Origin: JAUIJL01 sp965366625
GTDB lineage: Bacteria; Acidobacteriota; Thermoanaerobaculia; Multivoradales; J023
Direction of reading: 5' to 3'
Length of the DNA: 64,000 bases
Assembly: GCA_965366625.1 (NCBI GenBank)
Contig: CBDUGP010000019.1
Location: forward strand, 1 to 64,000
Shown here: positions 31,519 to 40,591 of the stretch, one piece after another
Layout of the letters: every line of letters begins with the position of its first letter
How positions within the stretch are numbered: position 1 is the stretch's first letter
Translations under genes and position numbers: made by a program
The notes under the pieces: generated by a model
Told to the model about the DNA's origin: nothing
The model's input: the letters and a program-made list of their open reading frames with translations, nothing else
Databases searched by the model: none

Positions 31519-32387
31519 ATCACCAGCTCGAAACCGAGCAACCACAGGCCGATCGTGAAGGTGGGGGCGGCCAACAACATGGCGTCGAGACGGTCGTAGA
31601 AGCCGCCGTGGCCGGGTAAAACCTGCGACGAGTCTTTGACCCCGGCACCGCGTTTCATCGCCGATTCCACCAAGTCGCCCAGCTGGGCAGCAACTGCGGT
31701 GATCGCGGCCAGGGCCAGCAGCGAGGGGCGAATTTCGCCTAGACGCACTTGGCTCCAAATGGCGGTGGCGAAAACGGCTGCGGCGAAACCGGCCACGGAC
31801 CCTTCCCACGTTTTTTTGGGGCTGATCATCGGCGCCAACTTGTGTCGGCCAAAGGCACGGCCGAAGAAGTAGGCCGCCGTATCGCCCAACGCGACAATCG
31901 CTAAGAGCAGGAAAACCACCCACCGATCCACCAAGTGCAGTCGGTAGAGCGCCAAGCTGGGCAGGGCGAAATAGGGAATCGCGAAGGCGGTTAAACCCAT
32001 GCCGATCGCGGCGTCGCGCATGTTGTTGGAAGAGAGTAAGCAGCCGATCGCGGCCACCGCCACCGGCGCGAAAGCCACGGCGACCAAGGCTACCGGGTCC
32101 CCGGTCAATCCGGGGGGACGCAAGATGAAGAAACCGGCAAACGCGGCCGCAGGGATCCACAGCCACAAGCCGCCGAGTGGTGCCTTGGGCGCGAAATGTC
32201 GTGCCAGATGCACGAATTCGGCAGCCGCCCAGGCAAAAACCGCTAACCAGATCATGAAGCCGATCGCCGGGGGGACGCTCAGGATCAAAGTGACCGCCAC
32301 GGCGGCGCCGGTGATCCCGGTGATCAAACGGGGAACCACGGAGGACTTCTTGGGTTTCTCCGGCGCCGTTGATTCGTCTTGGCTCAT
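31515..32387 (-). CDS. cdsA: Phosphatidate cytidylyltransferase CdsA
   Basis: Integral membrane enzyme making CDP-diacylglycerol from phosphatidate and CTP for phospholipid synthesis. About eight hydrophobic segments fill the protein. The family signature near the C-terminus is clear: GDTAAYFFGRAFGRHKL, SPKKTWEGSVAGF, then QLGDLVESAMKRGAGVKDSS and LPGHGGFYDRLDAM. Length is 290 aa, typical. ATG 32387 overlaps the uppS stop by four bases (ATGA), so they are coupled. A longer frame to 32439 on the same strand is out of phase and is not a gene. Confidence 0.96.
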   Translation of the reverse strand: MSQDESTAPEKPKKSSVVPRLITGITGAAVAVTLILSVPPAIGFMIWLAVFAWAAAEFVHLARHFAPKAPLGGLWLWIPAAAFAGFFILRPPGLTGDPVALVAVAFAPVAVAAIGCLLSSNNMRDAAIGMGLTAFAIPYFALPSLALYRLHLVDRWVVFLLLAIVALGDTAAYFFGRAFGRHKLAPMISPKKTWEGSVAGFAAAVFATAIWSQVRLGEIRPSLLALAAITAVAAQLGDLVESAMKRGAGVKDSSQVLPGHGGFYDRLDAMLLAAPTFTIGLWLLGFELVI

Positions 32388-33235
32388 CCCGCCGCTCCCT
32401 CTGCTTCAGGTGTCCCGCCGGTCTCTTCGCCGTGTCCACCCCTGTGCCCGTCCTGCACGTTGACCTGGCCGTAGCGTCGATCCCGCCGTTGAAAGTCGCA
32501 AATCGCCTCGTAGAGATCGGCTCGGCGGAAATCCGGCCAAAGCTTCTGGGTGACCCAGATCTCGGTATAAGCCAGCTGCCAAAGCAGAAAGTTGCTGATT
32601 CTCATTTCGCCCGAGGTGCGCACGAGCAGGTCCGGGTCGGGCAGGCCCGCGGTGTACAAATATTGCCCGAGGGTTTTTTCGTCAATGTCGACGGGTTTGC
32701 CGCCGGCCCAATCTTGGACGATGCGCCGGCAGGCATCGACGATTTCGCAACGACCGGAGTAGTTGATCGCCACACTGAGGGTCATTCGATCACCGTCCGC
32801 CGTTGCTTCTACGGCCTTGTCGAGTTCTTCGAGCAGACCGGGGTCGAGAGGATCCCGGCGGCCGATGATGCGCAGTTTGATGCGATTGCGTTTCAGGACC
32901 TGGAGATCTCGCCGCAGGTATTCCCGCAGCAGATTCATCAGCGTCCAGACCTCATGCCGAGGACGATTCCAATTTTCGGTCGAGAAGGCATAAAGGGTCA
33001 GTGCGTCCAATCCCAGGCGAGCCGCTGCTTCGACGGTGTCGCGTACTGCGTCAATGCCCGCTTTATGGCCCTGAACCCGGGGTCGGCTGCGGCCCTGGGC
33101 CCACCGGCCGTTGCCGTCCATGATGATCGCCACATGGCGCGGCAGACGCTCGAAATCGATACGTTTGACCCACATCTCGGCGGGCGTGCCCGGCTCGGCG
33201 AGATTGGGAAGATCCGGTAGCTTTTGGGTCCCCAT
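32384..33235 (-). CDS. uppS: Undecaprenyl diphosphate synthase
   Basis: Cis-prenyltransferase that builds the C55 lipid carrier for peptidoglycan and surface polysaccharides. The catalytic Asp is in IIMDGNGRWA near residue 40, followed by RVQGHKAG, LTLYAFSTENWNRP, and near the end DLLVRTSGEMRISNFLLWQLAYTE, split here as LVRTSGEMRISNF and WQLAYTEIW. Length is 283 aa, a little above the usual ~250, with extensions at both ends. It precedes cdsA by an overlap, the standard arrangement in many bacteria. Confidence 0.97.
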   Translation of the reverse strand: MGTQKLPDLPNLAEPGTPAEMWVKRIDFERLPRHVAIIMDGNGRWAQGRSRPRVQGHKAGIDAVRDTVEAAARLGLDALTLYAFSTENWNRPRHEVWTLMNLLREYLRRDLQVLKRNRIKLRIIGRRDPLDPGLLEELDKAVEATADGDRMTLSVAINYSGRCEIVDACRRIVQDWAGGKPVDIDEKTLGQYLYTAGLPDPDLLVRTSGEMRISNFLLWQLAYTEIWVTQKLWPDFRRADLYEAICDFQRRDRRYGQVNVQDGHRGGHGEETGGTPEAEGAAG

Positions 33236-33295
33236 GTCGGGCGTAAATTACCACAGGTCGCAGCCCGGCGACCCACGGTGGCTCGACCCGCGACA

Positions 33296-34066
33296 TCACG
33301 GGCGATAGCTCTCGATCGGCCGGAGCCCGGGCGGGTAAAACACCTGCTCTAAACAAAGGCCCTTGGCGTCGGCAGAAAACCCCGAATCTGCCCGTTGATG
33401 TCCTGGGCGCAGCAATCGAGCCATGTCTGCTGCCGGGCGTTCCCCCAGCCCGATTTCCACTAACGTGCCCGTGAGGGCGCGGACCATGCCACGCAAGAAT
33501 CCTTCGCCGACGAAACGGAAGGTCCACTGGGATCCGTGAACGTCGAGGGTCGCCGCAAAGAGTCGCCTCCAGGGCTGGCCGTGGCTGCCGCCGGCCAGGG
33601 CGAACGCGGAGAAGTCGTGACGGCCGGGCAAGGCGTCGAGGGCGCGGCGGATGGGCTCTTGGGCCATGGGTCGGCCGACGACCATGGACCACGGGGCGTC
33701 CAGAGGTGAGGCCACGCGCGTATTTTGAATTCGATACACGTACATTTTGGCGATCGCCGATTTGCGTGCGTGAAAAGCATCAGGCATCCGATCTGCGCCC
33801 AGGAGCCGTATATCCGGAGGCAGCCGATGGTTTGTGGCGTGGACTAAACCCTTGGTCGGAAATAACCTCGGGAGTGTGAGGTGTGCCACTTGGCCTCGGG
33901 CGTGAACCCCGGCGTCGGTCCGACCGGCCCCGTGGATCCGGATCTCGGCATCAAAGACTTCGGCGAGGGCTTCTTCCACCACTTGTTGGACGGCGATCGC
34001 GTTGAGCTGTCTTTGCCATCCGGCGTAGTGGAGGCCGTCGTAGGAGAGGATCAGTCGGTGGTTCAT
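33296..34066 (-). CDS. truA: tRNA pseudouridine(38-40) synthase TruA
   Basis: Converts uridines 38-40 of the tRNA anticodon arm to pseudouridine. The catalytic Asp lies in GAGRTDAGVHARGQVAH near residue 53. LILSYDGLHYAGWQRQ at the N-terminus and MVRALTGTLVEIG near the C-terminus complete the family profile. ATG 34066 gives 256 aa, the normal size; a longer frame to 34144 would add 26 atypical residues. The start overlaps the stop of the upstream membrane glycosyltransferase gene by four bases. Confidence 0.95.
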   Translation of the reverse strand: MNHRLILSYDGLHYAGWQRQLNAIAVQQVVEEALAEVFDAEIRIHGAGRTDAGVHARGQVAHLTLPRLFPTKGLVHATNHRLPPDIRLLGADRMPDAFHARKSAIAKMYVYRIQNTRVASPLDAPWSMVVGRPMAQEPIRRALDALPGRHDFSAFALAGGSHGQPWRRLFAATLDVHGSQWTFRFVGEGFLRGMVRALTGTLVEIGLGERPAADMARLLRPGHQRADSGFSADAKGLCLEQVFYPPGLRPIESYRP

Positions 34067-35517
34067 GGGTCTTCGGCGGTCGGCTTGGGCCACCCTCGGG
34101 AGAGGAATAATAAGATGAAGAAGGGGATCCAAATGCAGCCCCAAATCCAGGGAAAGAGTTCCACAGTGGGGTCATGTTGGGGCAAATAAGACAGCATGGC
34201 CAGGCCCGAAACGGCCAACCAAGCCCGGTGTCGATAGAGAGCCGCCCAGGGCAGGATCCACAGCAGATACCAAGAGTAAACCGTGGCCATGCACAGGATG
34301 ACGGCGCCCAGCACCCGACCACCGGCCGCGGCCGGCGATCGCGCGCGGATCAAAAAAAGCAACCACGCCGAGCCGAAACCTGCTGCGAGCAAGAGCTTGG
34401 CCAAGAGTTGTGGGTAGACAAAGGGATAGAGGCGGTTCCAGACATCGTGACCCGTACGTTCGCCGAATGTGTTCTTGAGGTGATCGATCCCGCTCTTAAT
34501 TTCGTCGATGGGATCCAATTGATCCAGGATTCGCCACAGGGGCTCGTAAAGCGGTCCGTTGAATTCCCACGAGACCCCATAGGTCACGAGCCCCGGAGGC
34601 ACACCCGTGCTCAGGGCGACGGGCAAAAAGACCAGGATCGAAAAGACCGCCACCGCGGCGAGAAATTGGACCACGCTGCGCAGCTCACCTCGCCCCTCGG
34701 CCGAGGGTGCCTGGAGGGTTCGAGCCCAGATCAAGATCAGCACCAAAGGCACCAGTTTGGCCGCTACCCCGGCGACGGTCGCCAGCCCGCCAACGATCGG
34801 CCTATTCGAGTTCAGGCACAGCACCGCGGCCACCATACAAGCCACCATCAGGGCGTCGACGTGTCCTTGGCCGGCAACCTCCAGCACCACCAAGGGATTC
34901 CAGGCGTACCAGGCGGCCCTCCCCGGCGGGGCTCCGATCTGCCGCGCCAAAGCGAACAGTAGGCAACAAGCCAGTAAGTCGATGAAAACGAGTAGAATCT
35001 TGATTCCCAAGACAGGGTCCGGCGCCAGGGCGCCCAGGGCGAAGAGCCCGAGGGCGAGGGGCGGATATACCGTCGGCACCTCTTTGTGTGGCATCGCCAG
35101 CCATCGCTCGTCCCGCAGCTCGGCGAGCGCCGTGTTTTCCGGGGCCAAGAGGTACGGGTTGAAACCAGCCGAAACGACCCGGCCGTCCCAGACGTACCGC
35201 AGGGCATCGTCGGAAAGGGTTGGCGGTAGCGGTAAGAGGAAGATCCTGAGCAGAGCGGCAAAAATGATTAAATGTGCGATCTTGATTTGCGGCTCGAAGC
35301 GAAACACCGTCACCGCAAAAGCCACGAAACCGATCGCCAGGCAAGCGACCGTCCACCAAGGGTGGGACGCCAGACCGTGGATTTGCCAAAGGGCCACGTG
35401 GGTCGCCGTCAACACGATCGGCGCCAGCCACGGCGTCAACCAAGGTGGCCCCCAACCGGTCTTCCGGGGTCCCGTCTCCAACTGGATCTCAGGATCGCGA
35501 TCGAAGGATAGGAGCAT
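34063..35517 (-). CDS. Multipass membrane glycosyltransferase-like protein (GT-C / GT87-type)
   Basis: About eleven membrane segments over 484 residues. In the first large loop, LSDDALRYVWDGRVVSAGFNPYLLAP matches the acidic pair and Tyr-Trp-Asp-Gly block of polyprenyl-phosphate-mannose-dependent transferases (split as LSDDALRYVWDGR and AGFNPYLLAP). The expected product is a lipid or protein glycan on the outer face of the membrane. ATG 35517 is chosen; a GTG at 35559 in the same frame would overlap the divergent GT2 start. It overlaps truA by four bases, so it heads the run GT-C, truA, then uppS-cdsA. Sugar donor and acceptor are unknown. Confidence 0.8.
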   Translation of the reverse strand: MLLSFDRDPEIQLETGPRKTGWGPPWLTPWLAPIVLTATHVALWQIHGLASHPWWTVACLAIGFVAFAVTVFRFEPQIKIAHLIIFAALLRIFLLPLPPTLSDDALRYVWDGRVVSAGFNPYLLAPENTALAELRDERWLAMPHKEVPTVYPPLALGLFALGALAPDPVLGIKILLVFIDLLACCLLFALARQIGAPPGRAAWYAWNPLVVLEVAGQGHVDALMVACMVAAVLCLNSNRPIVGGLATVAGVAAKLVPLVLILIWARTLQAPSAEGRGELRSVVQFLAAVAVFSILVFLPVALSTGVPPGLVTYGVSWEFNGPLYEPLWRILDQLDPIDEIKSGIDHLKNTFGERTGHDVWNRLYPFVYPQLLAKLLLAAGFGSAWLLFLIRARSPAAAGGRVLGAVILCMATVYSWYLLWILPWAALYRHRAWLAVSGLAMLSYLPQHDPTVELFPWIWGCIWIPFFILLFLSRGWPKPTAEDP

Positions 35518-35525
35518 CTGTACCG

Positions 35526-37010
35526 ATGAGCGAATGGATTGAAATCTCGATCCTGGCACTCTATTACACGATCCTAGGAGTCTTGGCGGCCTATGGTCTG
35601 CATCGCCTTTTCTTGGTGATCGGCTATTGGCGCTCTCGTGGGTTGGGGCCGCGCTTGCCGGAGAACCTGGAATCGTGGCCCAGGGTGACGGTTCAATTGC
35701 CGATCTTCAACGAGATGTACGTGGCTCGGCGATTGATAGATGCGGTCTGCGCCCTAGAGTACCCGCGGGAGCTATTGGAGATCCAGGTGCTCGACGACTC
35801 CACCGACGAGACCCGTGAGCTGGTGGCCGAGGTGGTCGAGGGCTGGCGAAGGCGCGGCATCGACATCCACCACGTGTGGCGGGAAGATCGGCAAGGATTC
35901 AAGGCCGGAGCTCTCGAAGCGGGCCTGCACGTCGCAAAAGGCGAACTGTTGGTGGTTTTTGACGCCGACTTTGTGCCCCAATCGGAATTCCTCCGCCAAA
36001 GCGTGCCTTATTTTCAGGATCCCTCGGTGGGCATGGTGCAATGCAGGTGGGGTCATTTGAACAGGGCTTATTCGCTGCTGACCCGGGTCCAGGCCATCCT
36101 GCTCGACGGCCATTTCGTGGTCGAGCACACGGCCCGCCACCGCACGGGTTGTCTATTCAACTTCAACGGCACCGCCGGAATTTGGCGCCGTGAGGCGATC
36201 GAAGACGCGGGCGGTTGGGAGCACGATACCCTGACCGAAGACCTGGATCTGTCCTATCGCTCCCAGTTGGCGGGTTGGAAATTCTGCTACCTGCCCGACG
36301 TCGTGGTGCCGGCCGAGCTGCCGGCTGAGATCAACGCCTACAAAAGCCAACAGCACCGTTGGGCCAAAGGTTCGATCCAAACCGGCCGCAAGCTGTTGGC
36401 CCGGGTGCTCAGATCCCCACTGCCCTTGCACGCCAAATTCGAAGCCTTCGTACACCTGACGGCCAACTTCACCTACCTCCTGATGCTCGGCCTGTCGATC
36501 TTGGTCTTCCCGGCGATGTACCTGCGTCGGGGCGACGAGGTCTGGAAGCTGCTCGCCTTCGACCTCCCCCTCTTCGCCGCCGCGACCCTCTCCGTGGTGA
36601 TTTTCTTCATCACCAGCCAAAAACGGGACGGTGCACCCTGGTGGCGCTCGTTGCTGCAAATGCCGGCCCTGATGGCCGTCGGCATCGGTCTTTCGGTCAA
36701 CAATACCCGCGCGGTGTGGTCCGGGTTATTCGAAGACGGCGGAGTCTTCCACCGGACCCCGAAATACTGCATCGAAGGCGCCCAGGACGGTTGGAGCGAC
36801 AAAGTCTACAAATTGCGCAACAACCTCTCCTTCTACCTCGAAGCAACCCTCGCCCTCTACTTCATCGGTTGCTTCATCGCCGCCTGGTACTTCGAGATGT
36901 GGCTCTCCCTACCCTTCCTCTGGCTCTTCCTCCAAGGTTACGTCTACATGACCTGGCTCGGCCTCTCCCCCGCCTTCCAGCGTCGCCCGCAGGCGTCGCC
37001 CGCGGTTTAG
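35526..37010 (+). CDS. Family 2 glycosyltransferase, membrane beta-glycan synthase-like
   Basis: Processive-type inverting glycosyltransferase. There is one N-terminal membrane segment (about 7-28), a cytoplasmic GT2 domain (about 50-310) and four C-terminal segments. Catalytic landmarks: DDSTDETREL, FDADFVPQSEF (DxD), the acceptor region TLTEDLDLSYR (TED) and QQHRWAKG (QxxRW), the set used by cellulose-synthase-like enzymes. Length is 494 aa. AGGATAGGAG precedes ATG 35526 by about 11 bases. It starts eight bases from the divergent GT-C gene. Which glycan it makes cannot be told; no cellulose or alginate accessory genes are nearby. Confidence 0.9.
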   Translation: MSEWIEISILALYYTILGVLAAYGLHRLFLVIGYWRSRGLGPRLPENLESWPRVTVQLPIFNEMYVARRLIDAVCALEYPRELLEIQVLDDSTDETRELVAEVVEGWRRRGIDIHHVWREDRQGFKAGALEAGLHVAKGELLVVFDADFVPQSEFLRQSVPYFQDPSVGMVQCRWGHLNRAYSLLTRVQAILLDGHFVVEHTARHRTGCLFNFNGTAGIWRREAIEDAGGWEHDTLTEDLDLSYRSQLAGWKFCYLPDVVVPAELPAEINAYKSQQHRWAKGSIQTGRKLLARVLRSPLPLHAKFEAFVHLTANFTYLLMLGLSILVFPAMYLRRGDEVWKLLAFDLPLFAAATLSVVIFFITSQKRDGAPWWRSLLQMPALMAVGIGLSVNNTRAVWSGLFEDGGVFHRTPKYCIEGAQDGWSDKVYKLRNNLSFYLEATLALYFIGCFIAAWYFEMWLSLPFLWLFLQGYVYMTWLGLSPAFQRRPQASPAV

Positions 37011-37166
37011 ACTCGGCTTTGCCCAATCCCACAACCGGGCTCCCGAGCTGGTCAAAAAAACGTTGGCCACCTGTAATAACTCCCGCCTGGCAACGTTTCC
37101 TTATTGTAGCCACCCGAGGTGAGCCCTTCCCGCCATTCCGAAGGGCTCCGACAAAGGAGAGAATAC

Positions 37167-37715
37167 GTGCTCGTCGCCAATCCCACAGAGACGCTTCCCG
37201 CGCCATCGACCGAGCTGGACGAAGTTTTCCAGCGATACCACGGCAAGGTCTTCGCCGCGGCATACCGCGTGACCGGCAGTGCCCATGATGCCGAAGACGT
37301 ATTGCAGACCGTTTTTTTAAGATTGCTCAAACGCCAACACGAAATGCAGCTCGATCCGAATCCGGGCGCCTATTTGCATCGCGCGGCCGTCAATGCCGGC
37401 CTCGATTTGATGCGCGCTCGGTCGCGTAAGCGCTCGATCGCCCTGGACGACTTGGATGTCCCGCCCGAGGGTAGCCGGGTGGATTCACCGGAAAATCGAC
37501 AACAAGATCGAGACCTTCGCCGTGGCCTTCGCCAGGCGGTGTTGGGTTTGTCGGAAAAAGCCGCCGAAATCTTCACGCTTCGCTTTCTCGAAGGGGTTTC
37601 AAACCGCGAGATCGCTGAGCTGATGGGCATGAGCCAAACGGCGGTAGGGGTCGCGTTACACCGCGCCCGCGCACAAGTTAAAGATGAGATCCGCTCGTTC
37701 GTAGGAGATAACTGA
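37167..37715 (+). CDS. ECF-type RNA polymerase sigma factor
   Basis: Alternative sigma factor that redirects RNA polymerase in response to an envelope or other signal. Region 2 covers about residues 20-85 (FQRYHGKVFAAAYRVTG, AEDVLQTVFLRLLK). Region 4 covers about 115-175, with the helix-turn-helix REIAELMGMSQTAVGVALHRAR. GTG 37167 is preceded by AAAGGAG at 7-base spacing, giving 182 aa; the open frame to 37119 lacks this. One base separates its stop from the FecR-domain gene, its probable regulator. Its own promoter may lie in 37040-37110. Confidence 0.92.
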   Translation: MLVANPTETLPAPSTELDEVFQRYHGKVFAAAYRVTGSAHDAEDVLQTVFLRLLKRQHEMQLDPNPGAYLHRAAVNAGLDLMRARSRKRSIALDDLDVPPEGSRVDSPENRQQDRDLRRGLRQAVLGLSEKAAEIFTLRFLEGVSNREIAELMGMSQTAVGVALHRARAQVKDEIRSFVGDN

Positions 37716-37716
37716 G

Positions 37717-40263
37717 ATGGAACATTCAGAGATGGAGAAGCGAGACGCTGTCGACGAGATTCTCGATCGAGGAGCGACTCAAATTCGCGAGAGCGAGCCG
37801 GATCCGGTGGTTGTGTCCCAAGCGGCAAATCGCGTTTGGGCTCAGCTGGCGGGTAAGCACAACGCCCGCCGAGGCATGAAGATCGTGAGAGAAAACGATC
37901 CCGTGCTCGATTTCTCGGACGACGATAGCGATGTGATCGATATCGCGTCCCGGCGTCCGTCACGGACCCGTTTGTGGGCCTTGGCCGCCATTTTGTTGGC
38001 GACCATCGGCGTCGCCCAATTCTTGGTACGCGAATTCTGGCCCCACGGCCCGAGCGCGACGGTCAAAACCGTTGATGGTCAGCTCTTCCGAGTGACCGAA
38101 ACGGCCCAGATCCCGCTCGAAATCGGTACCGAGATTCAGGAAGGCGATGTGATCCGCACCAGCCGCGAAGGCGGCGCAGTGGTGCGCTTGATGGACGGCT
38201 CCTTGGTGGAACTCTCGCCCCGTTCGGAGATGTCGATCGACGAGGGCCGCAAAGGCACCACCCTCGATCTGGGCCACGGCAACATCATTGTGGAAGCCGC
38301 GAAACAGCGAAATCGACACCTTTTCGTCGCCACCGACGATTGCCTCGTGTCCGTGGTGGGCACGATTTTCTCGGTCAACCACGGCACCAAAGGCTCGCGA
38401 GTTTCCGTGATCGAAGGTGAGGTCAAGGTCGACCACGGTGGTGACCACAACGTGTTGCTGCCCGGTGAGCAGGTGACGACCCACCGCTTGTTGGCGCCGC
38501 TCAAGGTGGCCGATGAGATCGCCTGGAGCCAGAACGCCGACAGCTACATCAAAATTCTGCGTCAATACTCGGACTTGCGACGTGAACTCGATCTTCGGGT
38601 TTCGCGCGAGCTGCGCTACTCCAGTGATCTGCTCGAGCTGATGCCCGAGGACACGGTGCTCTACGCCGCGGCCCCGAATTTGGCCAACACCGTCACCCAA
38701 ACCCACCAGGTTCTGCAGGAGCGGATGGCCCAGAGCCCCGAACTCGCGGAGTGGTGGGCGGCGGAAGCGGCCGGTGAATTCCAAGAGCACGTCGATGAGG
38801 TGGTCGCTGCCTTTGAACAGCTCGGCTCCTACCTCGGCGACGAGCTGGCAGTGGGCGGTTATCTGGAGAACGACGAAGTGGGCGGAGTGGTGGCGCTGGC
38901 CGAGGTCACCGATACCGACGGCCTGCGTCGTTTCATCGAGGACAAATTGGCCGAGATCGCGGGCGAGCACCCCGACTCCGATATCGACGGCCCGATCTTC
39001 GTGGAGGATCCGCGTACTGTCGGTGACCAGAGCGAGAACCTCTACATTTGGTTCTACGAAGGCGGCAAGGCGGTGGCGTCGAATAGTGCGGCACGCTTGC
39101 AGCAGGTCGCGACTTTGCTCTTGGACGGCGGCGACAATCCGTTCGTCGGCACGCCCTTCTACCAGAGCATCGCCGCCCTTTATGACGAAGGCACCGAGTA
39201 CATCGTGGCGGTCGATTTCGAGAACGTCTTCGACAATATGATCGCGCGGACCGGTTCCGACGACGGTGAGGCCGACGGGGAAGTGAGCGTCAAGCTGGCT
39301 CAGCTGGGTATCGACAACGCTCAGCACCTCTTGCTCGAACAAAAGACCTTGGACTCGGTTTCGCACCATCGTGCGGTGGCAACCTTCCAGGAAGCCCGTA
39401 GTGGTATCGCCTCTTGGTTGGCCGCCCCGGCACCCATGGCCGGCCTGGCCTTCGTCTCACCGGATGCCAAATTGGTCGCCGGAGTGGTGTTCAAGGATCC
39501 GGCGGCAATGCTCGACGACATTTTTTCGATCGCGGGCACCGTGCCCGAGGAATTGCGCGAAGCGGAGCAACGTTACGGCCTTTCGATTCGCGACGACTTC
39601 GCCGCTTCGATCGGCGGTGAGCTGGTGTTCGCCCTCGACGGACCGTTGCTGCCCACGCCGTCGTGGAAGGCGATCATCGAGGTCTACGACCCCGCTCGTC
39701 TGCAATGGGCCTTCGAGCAAGCGCTGGCGGAAGTGAATACTCACCTCGCTGAGCAGGGCGAAAAGGCCCTGGTGCTCGAGCAAACCGAAATGAACGGTCG
39801 GACCCTCTACACCCTGCCGTCGAAGATCACGGACGTTCACTACACCTTCTTCGAGGGTTATATGTTGATGGCTCCGAACCGGGCGCTCCTGGATCAAGCG
39901 ATCCGCTATAAGCAATCTGGTTATTCGATCACCAAGTCGGCCAAATTCGGGGCCTTGCTGCCACAGGATGGTCGCAACAACTTCTCGGCGTTGGTCTACC
40001 AAGACCTGTCGAGCGTCATGCAAGGTGTGGCGGAGAAGCTGGCCAACGGCAATCTCACCGAAGAGCAACAAGCGGCTCTGGAATCCCTGAAAGGCGATGC
40101 CAAACCCATGTTGGGATACGCCTACGGGGAAGAGAAACGCATTGTCTTGGCGGCCGGAAGCGACGGTGACGTGTTGACGTCCTTGTTGCTGCGGGCGATG
40201 GGTCTGAAGAATCCGGCCGGTTTGGAGATGCTCTTCGCCGACCTGATCGACGGCCATTCTTGA
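37717..40263 (+). CDS. Large FecR-domain membrane protein, probable regulator of the ECF sigma factor
   Basis: An 848-residue protein. The cytoplasmic N-terminus (about 85 residues) is followed by one membrane segment (about 86-105), a FecR domain (about 115-250) with GTEIQEGDVIRTS, VRLMDGSLVELSP and VVGTIFSVNHGT, and then some 600 extracytoplasmic residues. That large region starts with ELMPEDTVLYAAAPNLANT, resembling DUF3352-type repeats, and reads like two or three copies of a mixed alpha/beta fold. FecR proteins normally have ~320 aa and act as anti-sigma regulators. The pairing with the sigma gene supports that role; the long tail may sense the signal. A terminator hairpin follows. Confidence 0.82.
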   Translation: MEHSEMEKRDAVDEILDRGATQIRESEPDPVVVSQAANRVWAQLAGKHNARRGMKIVRENDPVLDFSDDDSDVIDIASRRPSRTRLWALAAILLATIGVAQFLVREFWPHGPSATVKTVDGQLFRVTETAQIPLEIGTEIQEGDVIRTSREGGAVVRLMDGSLVELSPRSEMSIDEGRKGTTLDLGHGNIIVEAAKQRNRHLFVATDDCLVSVVGTIFSVNHGTKGSRVSVIEGEVKVDHGGDHNVLLPGEQVTTHRLLAPLKVADEIAWSQNADSYIKILRQYSDLRRELDLRVSRELRYSSDLLELMPEDTVLYAAAPNLANTVTQTHQVLQERMAQSPELAEWWAAEAAGEFQEHVDEVVAAFEQLGSYLGDELAVGGYLENDEVGGVVALAEVTDTDGLRRFIEDKLAEIAGEHPDSDIDGPIFVEDPRTVGDQSENLYIWFYEGGKAVASNSAARLQQVATLLLDGGDNPFVGTPFYQSIAALYDEGTEYIVAVDFENVFDNMIARTGSDDGEADGEVSVKLAQLGIDNAQHLLLEQKTLDSVSHHRAVATFQEARSGIASWLAAPAPMAGLAFVSPDAKLVAGVVFKDPAAMLDDIFSIAGTVPEELREAEQRYGLSIRDDFAASIGGELVFALDGPLLPTPSWKAIIEVYDPARLQWAFEQALAEVNTHLAEQGEKALVLEQTEMNGRTLYTLPSKITDVHYTFFEGYMLMAPNRALLDQAIRYKQSGYSITKSAKFGALLPQDGRNNFSALVYQDLSSVMQGVAEKLANGNLTEEQQAALESLKGDAKPMLGYAYGEEKRIVLAAGSDGDVLTSLLLRAMGLKNPAGLEMLFADLIDGHS

Positions 40264-40339
40264 ACGCTGGATCGGGGGATCTTCGAAGCCTTCGCATTCG
40301 GTAAAACAGGAGTAGGAAGGCCCTCTCAGGGGCCGCTCA

Positions 40340-40378
40340 AAATAAAAGATCCGGTGAATTTCACCGGGTCTTTTATTT
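40340..40378. terminator. Long bidirectional terminator after the FecR gene
   Basis: An 18-bp stem with one G-U pair runs from AAATAAAAGATCCGGTGA to TCACCGGGTCTTTTATTT with loop ATT. The arms carry A- and T-runs. It cleanly separates the sigma/FecR pair from the ABC genes. Confidence 0.92.
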
Positions 40379-40591
40379 GTCGAAAAATATTTTTTGATAG
40401 TGGAACAAAACCGATTCGAAGTACGTAGAAAGAGTCAACAAGCCGGTTTTCCGAATGACACCATGCCCGCCCACGGGGCATCGCGGATAAACTGGCGCAG
40501 CCATTCGACGAAACTTTCACCGGCCCCCGCCGCCGGCGAATTCCCCGGCGTTCGAGCCCCTCGGGCCGGACGTCTCGACCGAGGAGCGACC

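Noticed and set aside
31507..32439. 310-aa minus-strand frame overlapping cdsA
   Set aside because: Arg- and Gly-rich translation without membrane segments; the alternative phase gives a textbook CdsA.
37040..37110. Inverted repeat as ECF sigma promoter signature before the sigma gene
   Set aside because: ACGTTGGCCACC and GGCAACGT look like a loose inverted pair, but spacing and sequence do not clearly match a known ECF -35/-10 pattern, so no site was called.
37960..39369. 469-aa open frame antisense to the FecR-domain gene
   Set aside because: It mirrors the codon pattern of the opposite strand in a GC-rich gene, has no ribosome site and no recognisable protein features; the sense gene has clear domains.
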